This document shows, one piece after another, positions 1-8,621 of a stretch of 42,817 nucleotides of DNA. The first letter of the stretch is position 1. Every line of letters begins with the position of its first letter. The stretch comes from Gammaproteobacteria bacterium (GTDB lineage: Bacteria; Pseudomonadota; Gammaproteobacteria; Enterobacterales; Alteromonadaceae). The stretch is taken from contig JAFLDV010000036.1 of assembly GCA_017302255.1 (NCBI GenBank), forward strand, positions 1 to 42,817, written 5' to 3'. Made by a program: the position numbers and the translations under genes. The notes below the pieces were generated by a model. The model saw only the letters and a list, made by a program, of their open reading frames with translations. It ran no database searches and had not been told where the DNA came from.

Positions 1-1
1 T

Positions 2-73
2 GGCAAAAAAGCCGCCATCAAAAATTTGCTCGGTGAGCCGGGCGTTCTGCTAACACCTAAAAGCGGTCTTTAG
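2..73 (+). CDS. C-terminal end of an unidentified protein (partial)
   Basis: An open frame enters from the left edge and ends at TAG 71-73, giving 23 residues that finish in LLTPKSGL. The Lys/Ala/Leu-rich composition looks like coding sequence, and no gene is seen on the other strand here. The fragment is too short to assign to a family. The real gene would begin left of the window. It could also be a chance open frame. Confidence 0.35.
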   Translation, partial: GKKAAIKNLLGEPGVLLTPKSGL

Positions 74-240
74 TGTCTATAAAGTGAAATGTCTGCAATT
101 GGCACAAAGCCACAATCCGGCGAAGTGGTACTTTCCGTGAAAGTGGTGGTGCGATTAATTTGCAACACTTAGGAAGGAACGGTTGCAATGAGGCATTTAA
201 GTTCAATGCAATTGACCAGCCGCGAGCTACCTTTAGCTCA

Positions 241-1236
241 CTAAAGACGCTGGATCAGGCTAAAAATTGCATCGACCACTGCGCCTGGAATTTGTTCTTG
301 TACCCGGTGATTCGCTACGATTGTGCGAATTTCCGCCTGTGGATAGACAGTGCTCATCCGATCCTCTGCAGCGTCCGGATCTAGTGCCCACACGCCAAAA
401 TCTTCGGCATAGATGACTCCATTAAAAAGGTTTTTAATTAAGCCTGCTGATTTTGGTTGCGGGGCAGCGGTTTGGGTCACGATTCGAATCATCGGCTTAG
501 TGAACGGCGTCGGATGTTGCAGAACATATGTGCCCATGCTGCTGATGTTAGCGATTTCCTGGCGTGTCGCTGTTGAGGCCAGCCCCCATAAGCCAGCTTG
601 GGTGTACCATGGAAATTCAGCTGCCGGCTTCACTAAGCCGAGCGGCAGCGCATCAACCAAAAGTAAGGCTGTGACTTGTTCTGGATAACGTCTGGTAAAT
701 ACCTGCGCATACTGCCCGCCGAGGGAATGGCCAATCAGCACATAAGGCGGCAATAATTTCTGTTGTTGGAGCAATCCTTGTAACCGCGCTGCAGCCAACT
801 CGGGACTGAGTTCTTCAATTTCGGACTCACTTTGACCCACGCCAGGTCGATTGTAGAACAGTACATCACAACAATTGTTTAAGTCCTTGACCACGCCTTG
901 CCAAGTTTTGAGATCAAGCATTAAGCCGTTTTCAAAGACGAGCGTAGCGCGAGGTTTGCTAACTCGAAGGTCGGCATATTCAATTTTTTCGCCGGTAATG
1001 TCGGTGATTTTTGTTTGTAACAGCGGCGCCGGTGCAATAATCGCTGGCTGGGCCTGCGTGTCTGAATGGGCCTGTGCGTGTTGTAGCGAGGGATCTAAGT
1101 CACTGGAGCAAGAGATGGTGCTTATCCACAATGCCAGCAGACAGGAAAAACGTTTGCCACCAGCAAAAAATCTGTGTTGGTGAACCGCGCCACTGGTTGG
1201 CGCGCGGCTGAAGATTTTAATCGGTGTGAAGTGCAT
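241..1236 (-). CDS. Alpha/beta-hydrolase, probably exported
   Basis: A 331-residue alpha/beta-hydrolase of unknown substrate. The nucleophile elbow is GHSLGGQ, followed by a strand ending LLLVDALP. A late His in VANHRVQ is the likely catalytic His. An oxyanion-type segment (FENGLMLDLKTW) precedes the nucleophile by about 60 residues. The N-terminus has a basic stretch and then a hydrophobic segment ending in STISC, a poor lipobox, so export is likely but lipid attachment is uncertain. The ATG at 1236 has a GGAA-type ribosome binding site 6 nt upstream. It follows another serine hydrolase on the same strand, separated by a strong hairpin, so the two may be transcribed separately. Esterase, lipase or haloperoxidase-like roles are all possible. 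Confidence 0.75.
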   Translation of the reverse strand: MHFTPIKIFSRAPTSGAVHQHRFFAGGKRFSCLLALWISTISCSSDLDPSLQHAQAHSDTQAQPAIIAPAPLLQTKITDITGEKIEYADLRVSKPRATLVFENGLMLDLKTWQGVVKDLNNCCDVLFYNRPGVGQSESEIEELSPELAAARLQGLLQQQKLLPPYVLIGHSLGGQYAQVFTRRYPEQVTALLLVDALPLGLVKPAAEFPWYTQAGLWGLASTATRQEIANISSMGTYVLQHPTPFTKPMIRIVTQTAAPQPKSAGLIKNLFNGVIYAEDFGVWALDPDAAEDRMSTVYPQAEIRTIVANHRVQEQIPGAVVDAIFSLIQRL

Positions 1237-1270
1237 GAAAAATTCCGGGATGATAAAAAGAAACTGCGGT

Positions 1271-1303
1271 AGCTTTCTGGCAGGCGCAGCGTGCCAGAAA
1301 GCT
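1271..1303 (-). terminator. 12-bp hairpin between the two hydrolase genes
   Basis: AGCTTTCTGGCA (1271-1282) pairs perfectly with TGCCAGAAAGCT (1292-1303) around a 9-nt loop. It lies after the stop of the 1359-2393 gene and before the start of the 241-1236 gene, both on the minus strand. The T-run on the minus strand lies some distance beyond the stem, so this may be a weak terminator or a processing/attenuation hairpin. Confidence 0.5.
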
Positions 1304-1358
1304 CAGCTGTGATGACAGTGGCCATACGGGTTATAGCGTTTTGAATATAGTTTTCTGG

Positions 1359-2393
1359 TTATGGCTTTTGGCGCGCAAAGAATTGCCAAATCAATTCCGG
1401 ACCGTTTGGTGCCATCGGCGATGGGCCTAAAATTCGTGGTCGTTGCCAGTAGGGTTGTGGCATGCCATGGCCGCCGCCGATGATGCTAATCAGTTCAACT
1501 TCGACGCGACCTTCACCACGCCAATTTTGCCTTTGCACATGACTAAAGCTTGGATCATTGGGTAAGTTACTTGCCGTGTTCAGGTCGGAGCTATTTGCAG
1601 TGGTCGCACTGCTTGTTGTAAGCGGATTTACTGGGTTTGGAGAGCTTAGTAAATTGTATTTATCAGCAAAAAATGTCGCTGATGCTTCTGCAGATAACAC
1701 CTTGCCACTGTTAAAAAACAGACCAAACAGCGAGGCATCACCACCAGTGTAAGGCACTAACGGGTCTGCTGTGCCGTCCATGAACATCACTGAAGTTCCA
1801 GCGAGCTCTGGCGTGCATTTGAAATTTTCCGCAGCTGGAAGATTGGCAGATACCGCAGCAACCGCGCGAAAGCGAGTGGGGGATTCGAGCGCTAAGCGCA
1901 GCGACATAAAACCACCAGAGGAGACGCCAGTTGCAAAGATCTGAGCTTGGTCAAACCCGTGCTCAGCAACCAGTTTGTCGACTAAGTTATTGAGATAATT
2001 CACATCATCTAACTCACGACCATCCACTAAAAAGTCGCCCGTTCTGCTGCAGTCATTCCAATCAAAAGACTTGCCGCTTGGGTAAACGACCGCAAAATGG
2101 TGCTGGTCGGCGAGTCGTTCGAAGCCATAGCCAGTTTCCATGCGAATTTGCGCACCATTTTGCCCAGAACCATGCAACACCATTACCAGCGGAGCGCCTT
2201 TGGCTAAGTCTTTAGGTTGATATAAACGGTAGGTGTAGCTTGTGCCGTTCACATCGATGGTGGCTTTGGTCAGTGTTCCGGTGAGCACAGGCTCCACAGG
2301 ATCTGGCGTATACACAAAGTAGCCGAATAACCCAACGCAGAGCGCGATAAATAAGGTCAGACTGAGCAACATAAACCGTAGTGCTTTTTTCAT
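1359..2393 (-). CDS. PHB-depolymerase/feruloyl-esterase (LpqC-like) family serine hydrolase
   Basis: A 344-residue hydrolase of the polyhydroxybutyrate depolymerase/LpqC esterase type. The sequence shows VMVLHGSGQNG (oxyanion region), YPSGKSFDWNDC, the lipase box GVSSGGFMS, MDGTADPLVPY (catalytic Asp region) and GGGHGMPQ (catalytic His). All triad elements are present in the family order. The N-terminus is one hydrophobic segment (residues about 5-28), giving a signal anchor or signal peptide, so it acts in the periplasm or at the membrane. A Ser/Thr/Asn-rich insert between the Asp and His regions is longer than I expect for the family. ATG at 2393 has GGA a few bases upstream. The substrate (polyester, acetylated polysaccharide or feruloyl ester) cannot be told from sequence. 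Confidence 0.82.
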   Translation of the reverse strand: MKKALRFMLLSLTLFIALCVGLFGYFVYTPDPVEPVLTGTLTKATIDVNGTSYTYRLYQPKDLAKGAPLVMVLHGSGQNGAQIRMETGYGFERLADQHHFAVVYPSGKSFDWNDCSRTGDFLVDGRELDDVNYLNNLVDKLVAEHGFDQAQIFATGVSSGGFMSLRLALESPTRFRAVAAVSANLPAAENFKCTPELAGTSVMFMDGTADPLVPYTGGDASLFGLFFNSGKVLSAEASATFFADKYNLLSSPNPVNPLTTSSATTANSSDLNTASNLPNDPSFSHVQRQNWRGEGRVEVELISIIGGGHGMPQPYWQRPRILGPSPMAPNGPELIWQFFARQKP

Positions 2394-2491
2394 GATATCC
2401 GTCGCTCGCCTTTGTTGCTAATGGTTGCTTATGGTTGCTAAGGGGGTTGATTAAATTAATAGGACAGGGGGGAACAGGTCCCGCTTTGTCG

Positions 2492-2947
2492 CTATTTGGC
2501 GGCAACTTCGGTGGTTTGCTCGGCGCTATCTTTGGTGTTGCTCCAAGCTGTGCCCGGCTTTTTCACAAAGTGTTGCCAAACATAAGACCAAGGCATCACC
2601 AGATAAACTAACACGACCATGCCAATCGCAATCACATTCGGTATGAGTTTGTCATCGAAGCTACCGTTTAGGTAGAGCGGTAGCGGCACTGCTAACAGCC
2701 AAATCGTTTTCCAGACAAGTTCCCACATTAAGATTGGCAACATTTGTAATGGATAACGAATACCTAAAGCGCACAATAACCAAAACGCGCCCATCATCGA
2801 TGTTTGCACGGTCTGGGCACTGCCCCAGTTAGCAAAAGGCTTTTCTGCGGTAAATACATCTGGCCACATAGTTAGCGCAAGCCCAACCACCACCAGTAAA
2901 TACATAGCTCGCAGCGCATAAATCCGATATATCGAAACTTCGTTCAT
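2492..2947 (-). CDS. Small multi-pass membrane protein of unknown function
   Basis: A 151-residue protein with about four hydrophobic segments: near residues 10-28 (ALRAMYLLVVVGLAL), 48-66, 70-92 and 102-122. A hydrophilic Thr/Lys/Glu-rich tail of about 25 residues follows. No catalytic motif is visible and I do not recognise the family. It sits between an exported TPR protein gene and a hydrolase gene on the same strand, with short gaps of 42 nt upstream and 98 nt downstream. Co-transcription with the TPR gene is plausible. Confidence 0.75.
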   Translation of the reverse strand: MNEVSIYRIYALRAMYLLVVVGLALTMWPDVFTAEKPFANWGSAQTVQTSMMGAFWLLCALGIRYPLQMLPILMWELVWKTIWLLAVPLPLYLNGSFDDKLIPNVIAIGMVVLVYLVMPWSYVWQHFVKKPGTAWSNTKDSAEQTTEVAAK

Positions 2948-2989
2948 GTTGTTACCCCAAACAATAGCTAAAAATATTAAGAAAACCGG

Positions 2990-4018
2990 TTACTTAGTGC
3001 CGAAACCTGAGGGTTTTAGCGTTTTCAGTTGGGCATCGGCATCGTCACGCGCTTTCGCGGATAAGGCTGGTTTAAATGCTAGTGCTTGTTCATAGAAAGC
3101 CACCGCCTTTTTTTCGTCTCCCAATGCCTGCCAGGTTTGGCCTAACCGGTAATTGACTCCAGCAGTGGCATTGATCCGCAAGGAATTTTCTAAGGATAAC
3201 AGTGCCTCTTGTGGTTTGCCTTGTTCCAGCAATGAGCGGCCAAGTCCAAGATAGGCTGGTGCAGCATCAGGGTTGCGCTGGATAACAGCCAAAAAGACTT
3301 TTTCGGCTTCGACAAACTGCTTTTCTTTATTCAAATTCAAGCCAATCTCAACGAGCAAGTCGCGTTGTAGTTTGTTGATAACTTTACTGTTATTCGCGTT
3401 AACGGCCAAAGCACCTAAGCTAGCTTTCTCATAGTCTTCGTCATACAAATCAAATTTGGCCTGCAGCAATTTTGCAACTTCCGGGTTTGTTTTTTCCGTT
3501 GCGCGAATAAGTTTTTTCGCGCTGGACGTGCTGCCGCCCATTAACCCAGGGACTTCCAGATAAAATGACAGCAACGAAACTGCAGCGTCATAGTTGGTCG
3601 GGTCTAATTCAATTGCTGTCTTAAAAGAATCGCGAATGGTGCCAAGAGAACCAACCACTGCCATCATGTCGCCTTGTTCTGCAGTTGCGCCTAGCACATT
3701 ACCAAGCGACTCATGGCATTCAGAATTTTTTGGATGGTGCTGAATACACTGCTCTGCCAATTTGCTAGCGCCGTCAAAACGCTTAATGTTGCCCTCGAGC
3801 AAAATTAAATCAATGTTGGCGAGCAATGCATCGGCATTATTTGGTTCGCTGGCGAGTTTAGCCGCGACCGCACTTTCAACTTCGGCATACTTTTTTGCGT
3901 CGATTAGCGCAGAGTATTCATGTGCCTTCACCGTCGAAATGCCGATGCTGGCGGTTAGCAACAGTGCAACTTTGATTGATTGTGTAAGCTTCGGGCGGCG
4001 GAAACTAAAATGGCGCAT
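2990..4018 (-). CDS. Exported tetratricopeptide-repeat protein
   Basis: A 342-residue protein with a signal peptide (basic RRPKLTQSIK, hydrophobic core, cleavage near VKAHE). Repeated TPR helices follow: ANIDLILLEGN near residue 70, a divergent pair in the middle, and two clear TPRs in the last 110 residues (AAPAYLGLGRSLLEQGKPQEALLS and the repeat starting AGVNYRLGQTWQALGD). TPRs are protein-protein interaction scaffolds, so this is a periplasmic adaptor or lipoprotein-like partner with no enzymatic role of its own. It is followed 42 nt later by a small membrane protein on the same strand, a possible functional pair. Confidence 0.82.
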   Translation of the reverse strand: MRHFSFRRPKLTQSIKVALLLTASIGISTVKAHEYSALIDAKKYAEVESAVAAKLASEPNNADALLANIDLILLEGNIKRFDGASKLAEQCIQHHPKNSECHESLGNVLGATAEQGDMMAVVGSLGTIRDSFKTAIELDPTNYDAAVSLLSFYLEVPGLMGGSTSSAKKLIRATEKTNPEVAKLLQAKFDLYDEDYEKASLGALAVNANNSKVINKLQRDLLVEIGLNLNKEKQFVEAEKVFLAVIQRNPDAAPAYLGLGRSLLEQGKPQEALLSLENSLRINATAGVNYRLGQTWQALGDEKKAVAFYEQALAFKPALSAKARDDADAQLKTLKPSGFGTK

Positions 4019-4337
4019 GGCGTTTTTTCCAAAAGGTTATTGGTAAATTTCAAAGAATTCATTTAGTGAAATCATTCTCTGACGATGTTCGATGCGAGCA
4101 GTGTCGCTGTTTGGAAAAACGGCAGCAATCGGTAAGGGACGACTGACGGTTTGCTTGTCATGAGTGACGAAAAAACGCGGCTAAGCGGCGTTGCTGCAAA
4201 CTAAAAAAAATGGCGCCGCGAAGAGGCAGCGAGAAATGTGGACTACTTTGCAATCGACATAAGCACCATCTACCTAACCACGGCCATCTACTTTTTAAAT
4301 TGTGGGTGGCCTTTTTAGTTGTTGCCTTTTTAAGCTG
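4019..4337. other. Intergenic region, no gene seen
   Basis: About 320 nt lie between the stop of the DUF3626 gene and the start of the TPR gene, both on the minus strand. The region should hold the promoter of the TPR/membrane-protein unit. I see A-runs and GC-rich repeats near 4180-4230 but no convincing -35/-10 pair and no coding frame. Confidence 0.5.
4282..4316 (+). terminator. Hairpin followed by a T-run
   Basis: GGCCATC (4282-4288) pairs with GGTGGCC (4305-4311), including one G-U pair, followed by TTTTT. The T-run is on the plus-strand side, but the neighbouring gene (4338-5180) is read on the minus strand, so the orientation does not fit that gene well. It could still work as a weak stop in the other direction. 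Confidence 0.35.
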
Positions 4338-5180
4338 TTAATTCTGATTTCCAAATCTTGCCAAGTAGTGCCAAACCTTTTTTAAATCTTGGTCGCTGTA
4401 CAGATTGCCATTCACTGCGGCGTCAATTGTGTCAGGTTTAATGATTCCATCTCTGGCAATTGCGTGAGCGAGTTGAACATATTTCTCGCCGCGATACTCA
4501 GGGTAGTCCAATAGCTTTGACACTTGCACCATAAAGCCATTGTGCCACTCAACTTTGCAACCAAGTTCCCAAGCTGCATCTTCGATTGCTGTGCCTCGGT
4601 AGCAGGGATCCAACACTATGCTCTCAACATCAGCGCTGACAAAGATATCCCCATGCACGTGAGCCTCGATGTAACTATCTAACACGTCCAAATTATCAGA
4701 ATTCGCTAGCTCAATTAAATGTTGGACATAACCCGCATAGGCAAATTCTTTTGGCCCGATCCAGCTTTCCGGATAACAGAACGTTGTCCTGTCTAAAACA
4801 GCGGATTTTAGTTTGAAAAAGGAAGAACCAAATCGTGGCGATGCGCCAGCCCCGAGTTGCTGATAATTCAAGGCTCCGTACTTGGGCCTATCGCTTGGCC
4901 GAGCATTGTCATAGAGTCCAGAAAATGCAGTACTTTCCCATTTCCAACGATCACCGCCAACGTAAGCGCTCAGACCGCCATTACTGGTACCCGTCTCAAA
5001 CTGGGAACGAATAAATCCGTCTTTTGCGAGCGCTCTTAAAACTTCTTGCCCGTCAGCAGTCAGCCTATCAGGGTGGAAGTTTATGGTTATTTCCAGTGCG
5101 TGAAGGCAGTCCTGGTGCAGAGTATTATCTCGGAATAACTCGATTACCGCCTGCTGTGTCAGATTAAGTGCATTATTCAT
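4338..5180 (-). CDS. DUF3626-family protein
   Basis: A 280-residue protein matching my recollection of the DUF3626 family. It has an early FHPDR, then RSQFETGTSNGG, RPKYGALN, GASPRFGSS, RTTFCYPESW, EAHVHGDI and VLDPCYRGT. There is no signal peptide, so it is probably cytoplasmic. The biochemical function is not established. The array of strictly conserved polar motifs (R-S-x-F-E-T-G-T-S-N, RPKYG, HVHG) looks enzymatic and could suit a nucleotide-binding transferase fold, which is only a suggestion. It stands alone, with no obvious immunity or antitoxin partner. The leader is unusual, with repeated CGTTTTAA elements about 90-145 nt upstream. Length is typical of a complete protein. Confidence 0.72.
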   Translation of the reverse strand: MNNALNLTQQAVIELFRDNTLHQDCLHALEITINFHPDRLTADGQEVLRALAKDGFIRSQFETGTSNGGLSAYVGGDRWKWESTAFSGLYDNARPSDRPKYGALNYQQLGAGASPRFGSSFFKLKSAVLDRTTFCYPESWIGPKEFAYAGYVQHLIELANSDNLDVLDSYIEAHVHGDIFVSADVESIVLDPCYRGTAIEDAAWELGCKVEWHNGFMVQVSKLLDYPEYRGEKYVQLAHAIARDGIIKPDTIDAAVNGNLYSDQDLKKVWHYLARFGNQN

Positions 5181-5271
5181 AGTCCGATGTTTAATCGCTC
5201 CTTGTTCGATGTAGACATTACAGAACGTTTGCCGTCGTCTTGGGTTCTAGCCGTCATATAGTTTTGACCAC

Positions 5272-5337
5272 ATCGTTTTAACCGTGTAACTGTGAGCAAG
5301 TTAAAACGATAATGCCCGCGTTTTAAACCTTCGGGCA
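5272..5337. promoter_or_regulatory. Inverted and direct CGTTTTAA repeats upstream of the DUF3626 gene
   Basis: ATCGTTTTAAC (5272-5282) has a perfect 11-bp inverted copy, GTTAAAACGAT (5300-5310), 17 nt away. A third core, CGTTTTAA (5319-5326), pairs with TTAAAACG 5301-5308. A further stem, TGCCCG (5313-5318)/CGGGCA (5332-5337), overlaps and excludes the last one. The elements lie between the response-regulator stop and the DUF3626 start. Neither direction has a good T-run, so repeated protein-binding sites or a switchable leader fit better than a plain terminator. Confidence 0.5.
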
Positions 5338-5401
5338 ATACGCGAATTCTTCGAATTTTTCGAACTCAACAATGTGCTGAGTCTTAACAAACCCGCTTTC
5401 C

Positions 5402-6187
5402 TCACATCTGCTTAAAGTGGTGCAAGTAACTGCGGCTTACTGGCAGGTTATCGCTGCGGCCTTTTAAAAAGACGGTGGCAGTTTCGTTGTCGCCGCGGAT
5501 GACGTGACTTATCCTGTCCAGATTGACCACGACCGAGCGGTGGATTTGCACAAAGAGGTTGTCGTCGAGCTGGGCTAATAACTCTTTTAATGGCGTGCGG
5601 ATGAGTGCTTCAGCGGCTTTACCTTCGTGGTCGCGCCAACCGACCAGCGTGTATTTCTCGTCTGAGCGCAAGAAATCAATGTCTTCTACCGAAATCATCC
5701 GTACTGACTGGCCAATGGATGCTTTGATCCAGCGTAAAGGCTCTGGCGCGGCTTTTTTTTGTAAGCGCGCTTCCAGTTTATCCAATAAAGTCTCGATGTC
5801 GGGGGTTTCTTGCTTCGCGCCTAAGCGCTCACGCAGCCGCGATACGGTTTCAGCAAGACGCTCCGGAACTACCGGTTTAACTAAATAATCCAAAGCGCCT
5901 TGGGCAAAAGCTTCTACCGCATATTCGCTATAGGCGGTGACAAATACAAAGTGCGCTTGGCGACCAATTTGGCGCGCAACTTCAATGCCGGTCATCCCTG
6001 GCATATGAATGTCTAAAAAACATACTGTGGGTTTAAAAGTTTGAAACAGTTCCAGCGCTTCACGGCCATTACGCGCTTCGGCAACAATATTTAATTCTGG
6101 CCATGCGGCGGTCAGCAGTCGCGTTAAAGCACTGCGCAGCAGGGGTTCATCGTCGGCGATTAAGGCAGTCGGTTGGCTTGAAGTCAT
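5402..6187 (-). CDS. LytTR-type response regulator
   Basis: A 261-residue two-domain response regulator. The receiver domain spans residues about 7-120, with acidic D12-D13, phospho-acceptor D59 in CFLDIHMPG and the conserved Lys in YLVKPV. A linker of about 35 residues leads to a C-terminal LytTR DNA-binding domain (about 160-260), marked by IDFLRSDEKYT and FVQIHRSVVVNLDRI. This class binds direct repeats as a transcription activator or repressor. Its start is 1 nt after the kinase stop, so the two are co-transcribed and translationally coupled. Targets are unknown. The neighbouring repeats at 5272-5337 and the promoter region at 7302-7689 are candidates. Confidence 0.93.
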   Translation of the reverse strand: MTSSQPTALIADDEPLLRSALTRLLTAAWPELNIVAEARNGREALELFQTFKPTVCFLDIHMPGMTGIEVARQIGRQAHFVFVTAYSEYAVEAFAQGALDYLVKPVVPERLAETVSRLRERLGAKQETPDIETLLDKLEARLQKKAAPEPLRWIKASIGQSVRMISVEDIDFLRSDEKYTLVGWRDHEGKAAEALIRTPLKELLAQLDDNLFVQIHRSVVVNLDRISHVIRGDNETATVFLKGRSDNLPVSRSYLHHFKQM

Positions 6188-6188
6188 G

Positions 6189-7301
6189 TTAATCTCCGAA
6201 ATGCTTGCTAGAGGTTTTATCTGGCCACTGCGCTGGAATACTGATGTTTACACAAAAGCCATGGGGTTCCAGCGCCTGCAAACTCAGTTGGGCTTGCTCA
6301 GCAAAAATCAGCTGTAACCGTTCGCGCAGATTGGCTAAACCGGTACCTAAACCAGCACTTGCTTGCTGTGCGCTCAGCCCAACGCCGGTGTCTTTGACTT
6401 GGGCGAGACAGCGACCATCTTGAATGCGCACGGTCACGGCAATTTGACCGCCTTCTTCGCTAGGGTCTATGCCATGGCGGATGGCGTTTTCGACCAGCGT
6501 CAATAGGGTCATCGGCGGGCAATGCACGGCTAATGCTGCATCTTCTGCTGCAATAGTAAACTGCAGCCGGTCGGGCATGCGCATATGCATTAATTCAAGA
6601 TAAGCCCGAACCAAGTCTAGCTCCTGACCAAGGGTGGTGACATTGTTGTGCAAATTTGGCACGGCGGCGCGTAAATAGGTGATCAAACTATTCAGTACTG
6701 TCGATGCTTGTGAGGAACCAGAATCGACCAACTCACGCACGTTGGCCAAGGTGTTGAATAAAAAATGCGGTTCCACCTGAGCTTGCAATAAACGCAATCG
6801 CGAATCCAATGCGTCTCTGGCAAATTCGCTGCGCTCAAGCTCGAAGGATAACGCCTGACGCTGGGCTTGGCCGTTGATATGACGATACAACGCCGACATA
6901 GCAATCCACGGCGACACTAATAATCCCGCTGCCAGCAAGGTCGCAAACCCAAACATTTTTTTCGCATCGGTTGTCCACACTTCGGGATGAGACCAGGTGG
7001 TGATTGAATAAATAAGCACCGCGGCAAAAGGCGTTACTATCGCGACTGCGGCCACTTGAAGTACCCACCGCGCCATCCAGCTCGGCAATCTTCGTGGCCA
7101 GCGTTCGAGGATGCCAAACGCCAGTAATTGCACAAGCCCAACAAATAACACTCGGGTCGGCGGTAAGAACCAGCTGGATTGAAAAATCGGTAACCACAAC
7201 AGGCTTAATATTGTGCTTGCTAGGAGCACAACCCGTAGGCGAGGCCAGCTAAATATTGCTGGTGTTGTGAAAAATAAAACGGGCGGCTCGCGATGGCGCA
7301 T
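6189..7301 (-). CDS. LytS/YehU-type membrane sensor histidine kinase
   Basis: A 370-residue sensor kinase of the His_kinase (LytS/AlgZ) family. The N-terminal 140 residues hold about four membrane segments with almost no extracytoplasmic loop, so the signal is probably sensed within or near the membrane. The phospho-acceptor H179 lies in EPHFLFNTLANV. The ATPase N-box is LVENAIRHG, followed by a G-box of the type DTGVGL and GTGLANLRERL. It is the partner of the LytTR regulator that starts 1 nt downstream. No clear ribosome binding site precedes the ATG at 7301. Confidence 0.93.
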   Translation of the reverse strand: MRHREPPVLFFTTPAIFSWPRLRVVLLASTILSLLWLPIFQSSWFLPPTRVLFVGLVQLLAFGILERWPRRLPSWMARWVLQVAAVAIVTPFAAVLIYSITTWSHPEVWTTDAKKMFGFATLLAAGLLVSPWIAMSALYRHINGQAQRQALSFELERSEFARDALDSRLRLLQAQVEPHFLFNTLANVRELVDSGSSQASTVLNSLITYLRAAVPNLHNNVTTLGQELDLVRAYLELMHMRMPDRLQFTIAAEDAALAVHCPPMTLLTLVENAIRHGIDPSEEGGQIAVTVRIQDGRCLAQVKDTGVGLSAQQASAGLGTGLANLRERLQLIFAEQAQLSLQALEPHGFCVNISIPAQWPDKTSSKHFGD

Positions 7302-7689
7302 AGGTTAAGTCGCTCTACATTAGATACTGAATTTTATCGAGAACATTTCTCATGGCATGCCAATAGCTTACACCGTTATTGCGGCGCTGGCAGTGCCGTC
7401 AGTGATGATTGACGCCGTGATAGGTGCCAATCACGTTATAAGAAGACCAAACACGTAAATGCGCCAAATTATGACTAGGGAATGATAACCCTAGTCGTTG
7501 GCACTTTCGAAATAGTATGGCTGACCCCAAATACCGGACCCCAAACATAAACTCCGCCGTTTATCCGCGCATATCGTCATCAAGTTTAGCCAATCCGTCA
7601 TTCAGCCATCGCATCAACGCAAAATTGCCCATTTACTTTATGCTGTCCGCCATCAGTACACAACAACTCGCAATTTGCGCAGAGGACTT
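7302..7689. promoter_or_regulatory. Divergent promoter region with an 8-bp dyad
   Basis: About 390 nt separate the kinase gene (minus) from the DUF2306-like gene (plus). GACTAGGG (7473-7480) pairs with CCCTAGTC (7489-7496) around AATGATAA. It has no T-run and sits between divergent genes, so an operator is more likely than a terminator. GACCCCAAA occurs twice in direct orientation just downstream (around 7525-7550). No gene is seen. Confidence 0.4.
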
Positions 7690-8367
7690 ATGACTTGGAT
7701 CCATATTATTGCCGGCTTATTGGCCATTTGCTCTGGCGCAATCGCGATGATTGCAGGGAAAGGCTCCCCATTGCACCGCAAATCCGGGACAGTGTTTACT
7801 ATCTCGATGTTAATCATGACCGGCAGTGCCGCCATCGTTTCGTTGTTTTTGCGTATTGACCATGTTACCGGTGTGGCCGCGTTGTTTACCGCATATTTGG
7901 TGGTGACCTCGTGGTTGGTGGTGAGGCGCAGTGTGCAGCAGAGTTATGCGCTATTAGTTGGCATTGCGCTGGCGGCTGTGGTGCTTGGGTTTTACGCGCT
8001 TAGCCTTTGGTTCAATTTTTTGGCAGATCCGCACAGCTTAATCACCAAAAATAGCCCACCGCAGACCTTATTGGTATTCGGTAGCATTAGCTTAATCTGC
8101 GCCGCGTTAGACTTGCGACTCATTCACGCCGGGCAGATTGTCGGCGCGCAGCGGATTGTTCGTCACTTGTGGCGGATGTGTTTTGCCATGCTCATCGCCA
8201 CAGGCTCATTTTTCACTGGCCAAATGCAAGTCTTCCCAGCGATTGTGCGAAAAGCGACGTTACTGGGTCTGCCAATCTTGGTTATTCCGGTGCTGCTGGT
8301 GTTAATAACAACCCTGTATTGGTTAGCGCGAACTTTACTTAAACGCCAACAAATGCGAACGACGTAG
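7690..8367 (+). CDS. DUF2306-like multi-pass membrane protein
   Basis: A 225-residue protein with about seven hydrophobic segments. The opening WIHIIAGLLAICSGAIAM and the loop GSPLHRKSGTVF (a KGxxxHRxxG-type signature) match DUF2306 membrane proteins of unknown function. A conserved late segment carries IVRHLWRMCFAM. ATG at 7690 is preferred over an upstream in-frame TTG at 7675 because AGAGGA lies directly before it. It has no same-strand partner, since the next gene is 250 nt on with its own promoter. Confidence 0.78.
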   Translation: MTWIHIIAGLLAICSGAIAMIAGKGSPLHRKSGTVFTISMLIMTGSAAIVSLFLRIDHVTGVAALFTAYLVVTSWLVVRRSVQQSYALLVGIALAAVVLGFYALSLWFNFLADPHSLITKNSPPQTLLVFGSISLICAALDLRLIHAGQIVGAQRIVRHLWRMCFAMLIATGSFFTGQMQVFPAIVRKATLLGLPILVIPVLLVLITTLYWLARTLLKRQQMRTT

Positions 8368-8527
8368 TTATTCGCCAATTAGCTATCCATAGCAGGCATT
8401 ATTTTCCTTAGCTAACCAAATCCAGACTGTAAAGCTTTTCTATGTTGTGTCACCTTTCTTTACATATTTGTATGTGGTAAATGTTTTTATATGGTTAAGT
8501 CTTTGTTTTTAAAAGGATTGTTTTTTT

Positions 8528-8543
8528 TGGCTTGTGTTTTGCA
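8528..8543 (+). promoter_or_regulatory. Sigma-54 (RpoN) -24/-12 promoter for the PEP-CTERM gene
   Basis: TGGCTTGTGTTTTGCA fits the RpoN consensus TGGCACG-N4-TTGCA with the exact spacing. GG of the -24 box is at 8529-8530 and GC of the -12 box at 8541-8542. The predicted start is near 8554, about 68 nt before the ATG at 8622. An imperfect dyad at about 8458-8477 (ACATA/TATGT with flanking TTTAC/GTAAA) could be an activator site. RpoN control of PEP-CTERM genes through the PrsK/PrsR pair is known in exosortase-bearing bacteria. Confidence 0.72.
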
Positions 8544-8621
8544 TTCCCCGAATCGCTTTCAGGTGAAGTGTTAAAAAGTACTTAGCCGTCAATGTGTTAT
8601 AAAAATAATAAAGGAAATAAA

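Noticed and set aside
160-384. 74-codon plus-strand frame near the left edge
   Set aside because: Its 3' half is antisense to the hydrolase gene and its product resembles nothing.
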